Assembly: GCA_023382595.1 (NCBI GenBank)
Contig: JAHDWB010000004.1
Span: 124,001 to 188,000, forward strand
Length of the DNA: 64,000 nt
Direction of reading: 5' to 3'
Origin: Anaerolineales bacterium
GTDB taxonomy: Bacteria > Chloroflexota > Anaerolineae > Anaerolineales > Villigracilaceae
Part shown: positions 15,091-23,989 of the stretch, in pieces
How the letters are laid out: the number at the start of each line of letters is the position of its first letter
Position numbering within the stretch: the first letter of the stretch is position 1
Program-made: the position numbers and the translations under genes
Notes under the pieces: model-generated
What the model was told of the DNA's origin: nothing
The model's input: the letters and a program-made list of their open reading frames with translations, nothing else
The model's database searches: none

Positions 15091-17055
15091 TTACGGCTGG
15101 ATGGAATACAGTCTGAAACTTCCATCTTCCATTTCCAGTTGTATGAAGGGAACGAGTTGGTTGAATTGACTTGAAAAATCTTCATCCAGCATGGTCGTAT
15201 AAACGAGAACGTGGGTGTAGCCCTTGGATTCCCAATCTGCATGGATCATTTCCGCATCCCCATGTAAATAAAAATCATGCGCGAGGTTGCTGTTGATCGC
15301 ATCCGGCTGGACTTTACGCGGCATGTTGTAACTGCGCGGCTCGAAAATGAAATATACAAACGAATCGGGCGGTGTTGACTCCACCAACTTCAACGCGGAT
15401 GCATAACGCGGCTGCCAGCGTTGGAAGTGTGATTGGCGCGATTCCATGCCGAAAGCGTATTGCAAAGGTCGGCGGGCGATCAGGCTGAGGGAGTTATCCA
15501 ACAGCGTCAACGCGATGACGAGTCCCAGAATCACAGCGGAGATAAAACTCACTCGAAGTTGAGGCAGGTCCAAGTCGGGGAGAAGCGCGATTCCCAATCC
15601 GATTAGGATGGTGAATGGAACGAGTCCCGGTAGCAAAAGGCGGGACTGCCACAAGTGACTCGTCTGAATTACGCCGAAAGTCCATACGATGGCGTTGAGC
15701 AGGGCAAAGCCGAACAGGATGAACAGCATCCTGCCTTGCAGGTCGCGGCGTTTTCGCCAGAGCGCCCAAAGCGTGAACGGCAGAAACAGGAGGAAAAGCG
15801 GACCGATGCGCCCGTCGAAATAATTCTGGTCGCGGTGACCGAGCATGGTGTTGAGCGGAAGAAGGATGAGTTCGATGATGTTCCAGCCGATGCCTGTGCC
15901 GCCGCCCGAATACCATTCCGCGAGGAAGGCATCCCAGCCGCGCCCGCCAAACACGAACGGATAGAACGGATTGCCCATGACGAGCCAGTTGCGGAAGTAC
16001 CATGGCGATGCGATGACGGTGGCGGTTAGGGAGAAATAGAGGATGGCGGTGATGCGCGCGCGGAAGTTTTTTCCAAACAGGAAGATCAAGATGACGCAAA
16101 AAACAGGCAGGATGAAACTGGTGTATTTGATGCCCATTGCCATGCCTGCGAACGCGCCGCCGATGAAAAGCCATGCATCCGTGCCATCCCATTTCCAAAT
16201 GGCGTACAGCGCCGCCAGCCCATAAAAGACGAGCGCGAAATCGTTGTATGCCCAGGATGCAAGCCACGGCAGGGACGGCATGGAGACAAGAACCGCCAGC
16301 GACCACCATGCAGGTTTGCTTCCCAATGCGCTGCGCGACCATTCCCAAACCAGCGCAAGCGTGAGAATTGAAAACGACCAATGGATCAATTGCGCGGTGC
16401 GTTCGCTTCCCAAGCCGAGCGCCCAGATGAAATTTCCTTCCATCAAACTTGGGAACCAAAACTGCGGAATGATATATGGAAGAATCTGTTTATCCGCCAA
16501 CAGATGTTCAGGCAATGTGAGATGATAGAACAAACCATCGAACCCTTCGGCGGGCGGCAGGAGCGAAAAGAAAAATCCCAGCAGGGCGGCGATGACGACG
16601 GCTGGCGGAAGCCATGCGGGAATTCCATCTCTGTCATCCTTAAATGAACGGATGAGGGAACGCAGGTCTCCCAAAATCTGCAGGAACGTTTTTGAAACAA
16701 AGAGCCAGATCAAGAACATAAATAAAATCGCAAGCAGGATCAACGCATCAGCAGCCCCGAACGCCGCCAGCCCATATCCCATCAGTCCCAATACGCCCAG
16801 ACCAAGACCCGCTCCCAATATCAACCGCTCGTGCGCATTGGCATCCACGCACCTGCGTTTGAGAATAAAAGATCCGATTCCAATTGCATTGAGAAGCAGG
16901 ATCATCGTCAGTGCAATTGCCCAAAATGTCGCGAGCATTCCCTCGATCACTTGCAGGAAAAGCGGTCGCTGCGTGATGTAAAATGCTGAAAGGATGACGG
17001 CGCTCCATACCAGGAACGTCCCCGCCGCCAGTGATTTTTTATATCCATCGCTCAT
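15091..17055 (-). CDS. GT-C-type polytopic membrane protein (RgtA/B/C/D-like)
   Basis: 654 residues with about 12 transmembrane helices in the first 530 residues and a soluble exported C-terminal domain. An acidic loop after an early helix (PPAEGFDGLFYHLTLPEH) sits where GT-C glycosyltransferases keep their catalytic Asp. The overall pattern matches dolichyl-phosphate-mannose-type or RgtA/B/C/D-like transferases that use lipid-linked sugars. The acceptor is unknown. The start at 17,055 is chosen because TATAAT ends 6 nt before it and upstream codons overlap the divergent promoter. The gene is divergent from the M24 peptidase. Confidence 0.68.
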   Translation of the reverse strand: MSDGYKKSLAAGTFLVWSAVILSAFYITQRPLFLQVIEGMLATFWAIALTMILLLNAIGIGSFILKRRCVDANAHERLILGAGLGLGVLGLMGYGLAAFGAADALILLAILFMFLIWLFVSKTFLQILGDLRSLIRSFKDDRDGIPAWLPPAVVIAALLGFFFSLLPPAEGFDGLFYHLTLPEHLLADKQILPYIIPQFWFPSLMEGNFIWALGLGSERTAQLIHWSFSILTLALVWEWSRSALGSKPAWWSLAVLVSMPSLPWLASWAYNDFALVFYGLAALYAIWKWDGTDAWLFIGGAFAGMAMGIKYTSFILPVFCVILIFLFGKNFRARITAILYFSLTATVIASPWYFRNWLVMGNPFYPFVFGGRGWDAFLAEWYSGGGTGIGWNIIELILLPLNTMLGHRDQNYFDGRIGPLFLLFLPFTLWALWRKRRDLQGRMLFILFGFALLNAIVWTFGVIQTSHLWQSRLLLPGLVPFTILIGLGIALLPDLDLPQLRVSFISAVILGLVIALTLLDNSLSLIARRPLQYAFGMESRQSHFQRWQPRYASALKLVESTPPDSFVYFIFEPRSYNMPRKVQPDAINSNLAHDFYLHGDAEMIHADWESKGYTHVLVYTTMLDEDFSSQFNQLVPFIQLEMEDGSFRLYSIQP

Positions 17056-17061
17056 GCAGAC

Positions 17062-17067
17062 ATTATA
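17062..17067 (-). promoter_or_regulatory. -10 element, probable leaderless promoter of GT-C gene
   Basis: TATAAT on the minus strand ending 6 nt before the ATG at 17,055. Seventeen nt away a TGATAGACT extended -10 (17,084-17,092) points the other way. Confidence 0.6.
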
Positions 17068-17083
17068 AAAGATGTCCGAAATC

Positions 17084-17092
17084 TGATAGACT
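17084..17092 (+). promoter_or_regulatory. Extended -10 promoter of M24 peptidase
   Basis: TGATAGACT, fitting TGnTAnnnT, gives a short leader that still contains AAGGAGA before the ATG at 17,114. Confidence 0.5.
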
Positions 17093-17113
17093 CGGAATTC
17101 AAGGAGACGATCC

Positions 17114-18220
17114 ATGACCCAAACACGACTCGAAAAACTCACCGCTTCACTTCGGACCTCGGACCTGGATGCTGTTATTCTCAATCCGGGTCCCACGCTG
17201 AAATATCTCAGCGGATTGAACTTCCATTTGATGGAACGTCCCGTTGTGTTGTTCGTCACGGCAGATCAAGACCCCGTGCTGGTTCTGCCCGAACTCGAAA
17301 GACCAAAAGTGGATCTGTTCCCTTACAAAGTGCAGGCGATTCCTTATGGGGAGAATCCGTCAGAGTGGGATGATGCCTTTCGCAAGGCGGCGCAGGCTCT
17401 CGGTCTGGATGGGAAGCGCATCGGCGTCGAGCCGCGTCAATTGCGGCTGTTGGAATTCCGTTATGTCAAGGCGGGCGTCCCCGAAGCGGACTTCCCTGAT
17501 GCGAGTGATGTTTTGTCGGAGTTGCGTTTGAAAAAGGATAAAGCCGAAGTGGATGCGATGCGCAGGGCGGTGAAGATTGCACAGGATGCGCTGGAAGCGG
17601 TTATCCCGCAGATTCAAATCGGCATGACCGAGCATGAATTGTCTTCTGAGTTGGTCATGCAATTGTTGAAGCATGGCTCTGAGTCGGAAATCCCTTTTGC
17701 GCCGATCGTCTCTGCCGGACCGAATTCGGCAAATCCGCATGCCTCTCCGACTGAGCGAAAATTGCAGGCGGGCGATTTATTGGTTGTGGATTGGGGCGCG
17801 GCGTACGATGGATATATCTCTGACCTGACGCGCACCTTCGCCGTGGGCGAAGTGGATGAGGAATATAAAAAGATTCATCAGATCGTGCAGGAAGCAAACG
17901 CCGCAGGACGCGCCGCTGCCAAGCCCGGCGTTCCCTGCGCGGATGTGGATAAAGCTGCGCGTGATGTGATCGAGAAGGCGGGCTATGGCAAGTATTTCAC
18001 GCATCGCACTGGTCACGGCATTGGCATGGAAGGGCACGAAGCGCCATACATGCGCGGCGATAATATGCAATTGCTCGAGCCCGGCATGGCGTTTACCGTG
18101 GAGCCCGGCATTTATCTGACGGGTCGCAATGGCGTGCGCATCGAAGATAATATGGTGATAACGGAAAATGGCGCCGAGAGTCTCTCTGATATGCCGAGAG
18201 AGATCCGAGTAGTCGGATAA
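17114..18220 (+). CDS. M24 metallopeptidase, Xaa-Pro aminopeptidase type
   Basis: 368 residues. The N-terminal creatinase-like domain (1-130) precedes a pita-bread domain with all dinuclear metal ligands visible: two Asp in DWGAAYDGYISD, His in RTGHGIGMEGHE, Glu in FTVEPGIY and Glu in VRIEDN. It should remove an N-terminal residue before proline or act on related dipeptides in the cytoplasm. AAGGAGA lies 7 nt upstream. The next gene, an acyltransferase, starts 30 nt downstream and may be cotranscribed, with no functional link evident. Confidence 0.9.
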   Translation: MTQTRLEKLTASLRTSDLDAVILNPGPTLKYLSGLNFHLMERPVVLFVTADQDPVLVLPELERPKVDLFPYKVQAIPYGENPSEWDDAFRKAAQALGLDGKRIGVEPRQLRLLEFRYVKAGVPEADFPDASDVLSELRLKKDKAEVDAMRRAVKIAQDALEAVIPQIQIGMTEHELSSELVMQLLKHGSESEIPFAPIVSAGPNSANPHASPTERKLQAGDLLVVDWGAAYDGYISDLTRTFAVGEVDEEYKKIHQIVQEANAAGRAAAKPGVPCADVDKAARDVIEKAGYGKYFTHRTGHGIGMEGHEAPYMRGDNMQLLEPGMAFTVEPGIYLTGRNGVRIEDNMVITENGAESLSDMPREIRVVG

Positions 18221-18250
18221 GCGAGTAAAGTAGAGCTCAAATAACAGGCA

Positions 18251-19351
18251 ATGAAAACATCTTCGACATTCGAAACGCCGGTTCTTCCCAAATATATACC
18301 TCAGTTGGATGGTCTCAGGGCTGTTGCTATCCTGAGTGTGATGTTTTTTCATCAGCAGATTCCCGGATTTAATATGGGCTGGGCTGGGGTTCAGCTTTTT
18401 TTTGTGATATCAGGTTTCCTGATTACGGGAATCTTGCTGGATACAAAGACAAGTTCTCATTATTTCCGCAATTTTTATGCCCGGCGTTTTATCAGGATAT
18501 TTCCGGTCTATTACCTCGGGCTGGGGGCTGTCATCGTGATCGCCCTTATTTTTCGCTGGGGCATCGGAGATGTTTGGTACTATGTTCTTTACATTCAGAA
18601 TCATCTTCTGGCGGTTAATAATTGGAGGGTGCAATTCCCTGCGTTGTTCAATCACAGTTGGTCGCTTGCCGTTGAGGAGCAGTTTTACATTCTTTGGCCC
18701 CTGATCGTCTATGCGTTGGATGTAAAAAAACTAAAGATTGCGACAATCTTTTTGTTCTTTTTCGCCCTTCTGTCACGGACATTCCTGCTGTTTTTAACGC
18801 AGAATCCGAACCTGCAATTCATGATTTTGCCCACGCAGGTCGATGCGCTGGCTGCAGGCTCTTTTCTTGCGATAATTCTTCGCGAGGGAAATGCCCAAAC
18901 TCTGCGCCGATTGTCCACTTGGAGCACCGGGCTTCTTCTACTCTCAGGAATGGGTATCGTTGCTCTGGCGTTGCGGACCGGATATGATGCCTATTGGGTC
19001 CCGGCTGGATGGGGAAATTCCCGGTCTAATCTGATACTGTTCTCTTTGATGTCCATTTTCTTTGCCAGTTTGCTATATGTCTCGATTTTTTCTAAGTCTG
19101 CGCTGAAATCCGTATTGGAACATCCATGGCTTAGGCATATTGGCAAGATCAGCTACGGTTTATATCTTTACCATTATCCCATTTTCGTCTCTGCCGACTT
19201 GATAGCACTGGAGACCGTGGGCGGAGAGCCTGATACCCTCTATTACATCACTGAAGTCATCCTTACGTTTGGTCTCTCGTACCTGCTGGCAATCCTTTCG
19301 TGGAAATGGTTTGAAACCCCGATTTTGAAACTCAAAGACCGTTACAGTTAG
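18251..19351 (+). CDS. Membrane acyltransferase, family 3 (OafA/YrhL type)
   Basis: 366 residues, about ten transmembrane helices. Family motifs are LDGLRAVAILSVMFFH at the first helix, with the catalytic His at its end, FFVISGFLITGILL, and YARRFIRIFPVYY. These enzymes O-acetylate surface polysaccharides or antibiotics using acetyl-CoA. The soluble SGNH domain found in some members is absent. It follows the M24 gene closely, with no clear Shine-Dalgarno. Base composition is somewhat richer in A and T than its neighbours. Confidence 0.88.
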   Translation: MKTSSTFETPVLPKYIPQLDGLRAVAILSVMFFHQQIPGFNMGWAGVQLFFVISGFLITGILLDTKTSSHYFRNFYARRFIRIFPVYYLGLGAVIVIALIFRWGIGDVWYYVLYIQNHLLAVNNWRVQFPALFNHSWSLAVEEQFYILWPLIVYALDVKKLKIATIFLFFFALLSRTFLLFLTQNPNLQFMILPTQVDALAAGSFLAIILREGNAQTLRRLSTWSTGLLLLSGMGIVALALRTGYDAYWVPAGWGNSRSNLILFSLMSIFFASLLYVSIFSKSALKSVLEHPWLRHIGKISYGLYLYHYPIFVSADLIALETVGGEPDTLYYITEVILTFGLSYLLAILSWKWFETPILKLKDRYS

Positions 19352-19361
19352 AATGAACACA

Positions 19362-19460
19362 ATGGATGTCCTTATCGCTTCCGCACTGCCTGAGCATGCC
19401 AGCGCGTTGACCGGGATTGCCGTTGCCGCGAAACGCCATTGGAATTACCCCGAACGTTGA
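19362..19460 (+). pseudogene. Truncated GNAT acetyltransferase remnant
   Basis: A 32-codon reading frame beginning MDVLIASALPEHASALTGIA and ending in a KRHWNYPER motif and TGA. The LTxIAxxAKRHWxYPExW pattern is typical of the first helices of GNAT acetyltransferases, in which Trp and Met follow at the exact place where the frame stops. A single lost G would turn CGT TGG ATG G into CGT TGA TGG. Nothing of the acetyl-CoA site remains; the Tag gene follows at once. Confidence 0.45.
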
Positions 19461-19494
19461 TGGAGTTTTAACTTCCCATATTGGAGATCACCCT

Positions 19495-20040
19495 GTGACC
19501 ACGTATTGTGACTATTGTAATTCTCATCCCGAAGATACTTATAATAAAAATTACCACGATACCCAGTACGGTTTCCCGCTCCGGAACGACGATGAACTTT
19601 TTGAGCGTCTCGCCCTGGAGATCAATCAGGCGGGTCTTTCATGGATCACGATCTTGAAGAAAGCCGATAATTTTCACAAGGCATATGACAAGTTCAAGAT
19701 CGAAAAGGTTGCCGCATATACTGAAAAGGATCGCGCTCGTCTGCTGGCAGATGCGGGTATCATCCGTAATAAGTTGAAGGTCAATGCGGCGATTGTCAAC
19801 GCACAAAAGATCGTCGAACTTCGAAAGGAATACGGCTCCTTCAAAGGCTGGTTGGATGCGCATCATCCGCTGACAAAAGATGAGTGGACAAAACTCTTCA
19901 AGAAGACATTTATCTTCACCGGCGGCGAGATCGTGAACGAATTTCTCATGTCCACAGGGTATCTGCCCGGCGCGCACCAAAAAGATTGCCCCATTTTCAA
20001 GAAAGTCGCTGCAAAGAAACCGGCGTGGATGAAAAGATAA
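19495..20040 (+). CDS. tag: DNA-3-methyladenine glycosylase I
   Basis: 181 residues, normal for Tag. It removes 3-methyladenine from DNA in base-excision repair. Visible are the YHDTQYG opening, the catalytic Glu in LEINQAGLSWITIL, the FTGGEIVNEFLMSTGYLPGAH segment, and the zinc-snap residues: an N-terminal Cys and His plus the C-terminal HxxxC (HQKDC). Start chosen at GTG 19,495, because a GGAG lies 8 nt upstream and upstream codons belong to the GNAT remnant. Confidence 0.92.
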   Translation: MTTYCDYCNSHPEDTYNKNYHDTQYGFPLRNDDELFERLALEINQAGLSWITILKKADNFHKAYDKFKIEKVAAYTEKDRARLLADAGIIRNKLKVNAAIVNAQKIVELRKEYGSFKGWLDAHHPLTKDEWTKLFKKTFIFTGGEIVNEFLMSTGYLPGAHQKDCPIFKKVAAKKPAWMKR

Positions 20041-20047
20041 TTTAAGA

Positions 20048-20073
20048 GACGGTCACTTTCATTAGTGACCGTC
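20048..20073 (+). terminator. Hairpin after tag
   Basis: Perfect 10-bp stem GACGGTCACT / AGTGACCGTC with a 6-nt loop. Only a weak T run follows, and the next gene's -10 begins 7 nt later, so it may also act as a regulatory hairpin. Confidence 0.65.
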
Positions 20074-20079
20074 GCCTTG

Positions 20080-20085
20080 TATACT
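20080..20085 (+). promoter_or_regulatory. -10 element, probable leaderless promoter of PfkB-like gene
   Basis: TATACT directly preceded by TTG, ending 7 nt before ATG 20,093 and 10 nt before a second ATG. Confidence 0.5.
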
Positions 20086-20092
20086 TGAGACA

Positions 20093-21103
20093 ATGATGCC
20101 AACTTTCGCCATCGCCGGAAAACTTACCCGCGAATATCTTCTCCCGCCAACCGGAAACCCGCGCCTCGATGCCCTTGGCGGCAGTCTGTTATATGCAGCG
20201 GGTGGACTCGCTGTATGGGATTCGTCCATTGGGTTGATCGCACGTGTGGATAACGAATATCCGAGCGAATGGCTGAACGACCTTGAAAAACACGGTTTTG
20301 ATATTCATGGAATTCGCATCCACCCTGAACTGAAACATGCTGACCTGCGAAGTTTCATCGCATATACCGATAAGAACGAACGCAGTCATTCCAGCCCCGT
20401 CTCACACTTTGCGCGCCGGCAACTGACCTTCCCCAAGTCCCTGCTGAATTACCAGCATCCCGACGATGCAAACAAAACGCTGCGTGACCTCGATCCGCTT
20501 TCTCCTGCGGCATTGGATGTGCCGAAAGACTTTCGCGAAATTCGCTGGGCGCATATTTGTCCCTTTGACTTTACCAGCCAGAGCCAGATGGTGACCTTGT
20601 TCAAAGGCAGTTCAAATCAGACTGTATGCCTGGACCCGGACCCTGTCTACATGAAGCCCCGCTTCTGGCGTGACCTGCGGGTTGTTCTGCAAGGGCTGAC
20701 GGCATTCCTACCCTCGGAAGAAGAACTGCGCTCGTTGTTCTGGGGTGAAACCAACGACCTGTGGGAAATGGCGCGCCGCATCAGCGATTATGGACCGCAC
20801 ATTATCGTCATTAAACGCGGGGCGCTGGGGCAATACATTTATAAAGCGGACACGAACCAACGCTTTGAGATTCCCGCGTATTCATCGCGCGTTGCAGACC
20901 CAACAGGAGCGGGGGATGCCTTCTGCGGTGGTTTTCTTGCAGGCATGCAAAGGACGAACGACCCGTTGATGGCAGCCATGTACGGAAATGTCTCCGCTTC
21001 CCTTAAAATAGAGGGCACGGGTCCCTTTTATCCGTTGGATGTTATGCCGGGGCTCGCGGAAGCGCGATTGCAAGCATTAAAAGAAATGGCAAGGGAGATC
21101 TAA
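20093..21103 (+). CDS. PfkB-family sugar kinase
   Basis: 336 residues of the ribokinase fold. The C-terminal signature DPTGAGDAFCGGFLAG, with the catalytic Asp, and the preceding IIVIKRGALGQYIY strand are intact. The N-terminal signature is degenerate (GGSLLYAAGGLAVWD), so the sugar or nucleoside substrate cannot be read. Two Met codons in tandem (20,093 and 20,096) offer starts. The gene ends 3 nt before an M20-type peptidase, an arrangement implying one transcript and perhaps joint salvage of a small metabolite. Confidence 0.85.
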   Translation: MMPTFAIAGKLTREYLLPPTGNPRLDALGGSLLYAAGGLAVWDSSIGLIARVDNEYPSEWLNDLEKHGFDIHGIRIHPELKHADLRSFIAYTDKNERSHSSPVSHFARRQLTFPKSLLNYQHPDDANKTLRDLDPLSPAALDVPKDFREIRWAHICPFDFTSQSQMVTLFKGSSNQTVCLDPDPVYMKPRFWRDLRVVLQGLTAFLPSEEELRSLFWGETNDLWEMARRISDYGPHIIVIKRGALGQYIYKADTNQRFEIPAYSSRVADPTGAGDAFCGGFLAGMQRTNDPLMAAMYGNVSASLKIEGTGPFYPLDVMPGLAEARLQALKEMAREI

Positions 21104-21106
21104 CAG

Positions 21107-22210
21107 ATGACCATCATACCCCGTCTCATTGACCTGACCATGCAGATCCAGCAGATTCCCGCGCCGACCTTTCACGAAGGTCCGCGTGGGGAGTTCGTGC
21201 GCGGACTGTTTGTGAATGAAAAGCTAAAGGATGTTTCGATGGATTCGCTGGGGAACGTTTTTGCAAGATTGCCGGGGAAGCAGAAAAAAGCAAAGGCGTT
21301 GATCGTATCCGCCCACTTGGACACTGTGTTTCCGGCGAGTATCAACCTGCAGATTAGGAATGAAGCGCAGCGCATCTTTGGTCCGGGTATCGGGGATAAT
21401 TCCCTCGGCGTCGCGTCGCTGTTTGCGATCATCTGGTCACTGCGCGAGAGAAACGTCGAGTTGGCACACGATGTTTGGTTTTCGGCGAATGTGGGCGAGG
21501 AGGGGTTGGGCGACCTGAGCGGGATGCGCGGCGTGGTCGAGCGCTTCGGCGCGGATGTGATGGGCTATCTGGTTTTGGAAGGGCTGGCATACGGGCATGT
21601 CTATCATCGCGCGATCGGTGTGAAGCGGTATCGCATCACGGCAAAAACGGCGGGCGGACATTCCTGGTCGGATTATGGGCAGCCATCGGCGGTGCATGAA
21701 CTGGCGTCAGTGGTGACGCAGTTGACTTCGATCCATCTGCCGCGCGAGCCGCGTACCACGATGAATGTCGGCACGATCCACGGCGGGACGGGTATCAATG
21801 TGGTGGCGGCGGAAGCGAAATGCGAATTGGACTTGCGCTCGGAGGATCCGCTCATGCTGGCTGAATTGATCCAACAAGTGGAGGACATCCTGATCCATGC
21901 CGGGCGCGAAGGGGTGAAGATTGCGGCGGAGGTGATTGGCGAACGACCCGCAGGAGAGATTCCCGCCGACCATGTGCTCGTGAAACTGGCGGTGGATTGC
22001 ATGGCAGGGCAGGGAACGAGCGCTGCGCTCACAACTGGGTCAACCGATGCGAATATTCCATTAAGTCAAAACATCCCTGCCGTGGTGATGGGGATTTCCA
22101 CGGGCGGAGGGGCGCATACGGTGGAAGAATATATTAATCTTGAACCAATTTCAAGGGGATTGCAAGCAGTGATCGAGTTTGTGGAACGTGTGGGGGAGAC
22201 GATCAAATAA
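21107..22210 (+). CDS. M20-family metallopeptidase
   Basis: 367 residues. Metal ligands and catalytic residues of the M20 family are seen: HLDTVF (His, Asp), GIGDNSLG (bridging Asp), GEEGLGD (Glu pair), and the C-terminal GAHTVEEY (His). The dimerisation domain lies between, about residues 165-280. Members hydrolyse dipeptides or N-acyl amino acids. The substrate is unknown. It follows the PfkB-like kinase by 3 nt. Confidence 0.88.
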   Translation: MTIIPRLIDLTMQIQQIPAPTFHEGPRGEFVRGLFVNEKLKDVSMDSLGNVFARLPGKQKKAKALIVSAHLDTVFPASINLQIRNEAQRIFGPGIGDNSLGVASLFAIIWSLRERNVELAHDVWFSANVGEEGLGDLSGMRGVVERFGADVMGYLVLEGLAYGHVYHRAIGVKRYRITAKTAGGHSWSDYGQPSAVHELASVVTQLTSIHLPREPRTTMNVGTIHGGTGINVVAAEAKCELDLRSEDPLMLAELIQQVEDILIHAGREGVKIAAEVIGERPAGEIPADHVLVKLAVDCMAGQGTSAALTTGSTDANIPLSQNIPAVVMGISTGGGAHTVEEYINLEPISRGLQAVIEFVERVGETIK

Positions 22211-22230
22211 AAACTCTCATCTTTTGAGAG
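22206..22230 (-). terminator. Terminator of the GAF/PAS cyclase gene
   Basis: On the minus strand CTCTCA, a 5-nt loop and TGAGAG followed by TTTTTATTT. The stem is short. Confidence 0.55.
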
Positions 22231-22248
22231 CATCTTCTTCTTTCAAAT

Positions 22249-23964
22249 TTACTTTAATAATCCCAACACTTCATATACATCGATGGGCTGGGTCTTGCCC
22301 TTCATATTCATGTTCGCGTGCGGCTTGACTTCCACATGCTTTTTGACGCGTTCGTAGGCATCCTTGCTGATCAGGATCTGGTTCTTCGCGGAATTTTCCT
22401 GAATGCGTTTGGCGGTGTTGACGCTGTCGCTGATGGCGGTATATTCCAGCCGTTTTTCCGTGCCGATCAAGCCGAGCACGGCGTCGCCGTAATGGATGCC
22501 CACGCCGAAGGCAAGCTGCGCCTCCTCGGGCATTTCCTTGTATAAATTCTCGACCGATTCGCGGATGGCAAGCGCGGTCTTCACGGCGCGCAGGGTGTGG
22601 TCCTTTTGCGGTACGGGCGCGTTGAACCATGCCATGATGGCATCGCCCATGAACTTGTCGATGGTGCCTTCCTGCGCCAGCACGGCTTCCGCCATGGCGG
22701 CAAGGTAACGGTTCAGCACGCTGACCAGTTGTTCCGGCGGCAGGTTTTCGCTGTATGTAGTGAAACCGCGGATGTCCGCGAACAACACGGTGATGTCCAC
22801 GCGCTTGCCGCCGAGCTGCAGGCTGTTCGGGTCGAGCTGTTCGATGACGGCAGGCGAGACCATCAACTCGAACAGACGGCGCTGCGCTTCCAACTTCTTT
22901 CGTTCTGTGAGGTCGTCCAGAACGATCGCCACGCCTTGGGTTTTTTGCCCGGCATCTTTTAGCGGAGAGAGATTCAAACGCCAGTTCACCAATCCGCGCT
23001 GGGGCAGGGTGTGGCTGAGTTCCAGTCCCACCACGGGCTTGTCGGTTTTGCGGATTTCCGTCAGATGCGGCTCCAGTTCACTGGAAACAGAAGCAAGCGC
23101 CTCGTTAAGACGATGACCGATGATGTCTTGTGTGGATGCGCCGAGGATGCTTTCTGCGGCTCGGTTCGCAAGTGTGATCTGGTCCTGCACATCCGCGGTG
23201 ATGACCCCGCTGACAATAGATTCGAAGACGTTGTCCATCAGGTTCTTGAGCGCGGTCACTTCCTCGAGTGTGTTTTTTAGCGAGGAGAACAGGCGCGCAT
23301 TCTCGATGGCGACTGCCGCCTGATTTGCAAATGCGGCAAGCAGGTCCCTTTCACTTTCGGCGAAGATGCCGGCGCGGATGCGGTTGTCGGCATAGATCAC
23401 GCCGATAAGTTCGTTTTTTACTTTGAGCGGCACGCACAGGATGGAGCGCAGGTTGAACGCCACGATGCTTTCCTGACCGACGAAGCGCTGGTCTTCCTGT
23501 GCGTTGGTGGTGACGATGGCTTCGCCTGTCTCGATCACGCGCTGGACGATGGTGCGGCTGACGTTGTTTTCGGTCGATTCAATGGATGCCATTTCCCAGT
23601 TGCGTCCCATGCGGATGACCATTTCGCCCGTTTCATCGCGCAGCATCAGGAATCCGCGTTCCGCCTTGGTGAGGCGCACGATGTTGTCCATCACGATACG
23701 GAGCACCTCGTCCAGTTCGAGCGAGGAATTGATGACCTGTCCCACGTCGGCGAGGGCGAGCATGTTGCTGTGTTCTTTTTGGAAGATCTCGATCCGTTCA
23801 CCGACCTGCATTAGCGCGGTTTGCAGGCTGTTGAGGTCTTCGGCTGTATTCTTGGGGAGTTTTATCTTGCCCGCATCCAACTCAGTGCGAATCTTTCCCG
23901 CCTGGGCGCTGAGAGCAAGTAATTGGTCATGTATGGTGGTGGGGCGCGTTCGTTCAGAAGTCAT
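22249..23964 (-). CDS. Adenylate/guanylate cyclase with GAF and PAS domains
   Basis: 571 residues, soluble. An N-terminal helix (about 1-65) leads into a GAF domain (about 70-230, ending in the ANQAAVAIENARLF motif), a PAS domain (about 245-350, with IVSGVITADVQDQITLANRAAE), and a class III cyclase domain (about 385-570). The metal-binding Asp of VLFADIRGFT and the second metal Asp in FMGDAIMAWFN are both present. It should make cAMP or cGMP in response to a small ligand or redox signal. It lies 26 nt downstream of the transglutaminase gene on the same strand and is probably cotranscribed. Confidence 0.9.
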   Translation of the reverse strand: MTSERTRPTTIHDQLLALSAQAGKIRTELDAGKIKLPKNTAEDLNSLQTALMQVGERIEIFQKEHSNMLALADVGQVINSSLELDEVLRIVMDNIVRLTKAERGFLMLRDETGEMVIRMGRNWEMASIESTENNVSRTIVQRVIETGEAIVTTNAQEDQRFVGQESIVAFNLRSILCVPLKVKNELIGVIYADNRIRAGIFAESERDLLAAFANQAAVAIENARLFSSLKNTLEEVTALKNLMDNVFESIVSGVITADVQDQITLANRAAESILGASTQDIIGHRLNEALASVSSELEPHLTEIRKTDKPVVGLELSHTLPQRGLVNWRLNLSPLKDAGQKTQGVAIVLDDLTERKKLEAQRRLFELMVSPAVIEQLDPNSLQLGGKRVDITVLFADIRGFTTYSENLPPEQLVSVLNRYLAAMAEAVLAQEGTIDKFMGDAIMAWFNAPVPQKDHTLRAVKTALAIRESVENLYKEMPEEAQLAFGVGIHYGDAVLGLIGTEKRLEYTAISDSVNTAKRIQENSAKNQILISKDAYERVKKHVEVKPHANMNMKGKTQPIDVYEVLGLLK

Positions 23965-23989
23965 ATTGGGTGTACCAGTGAAACTGCCT

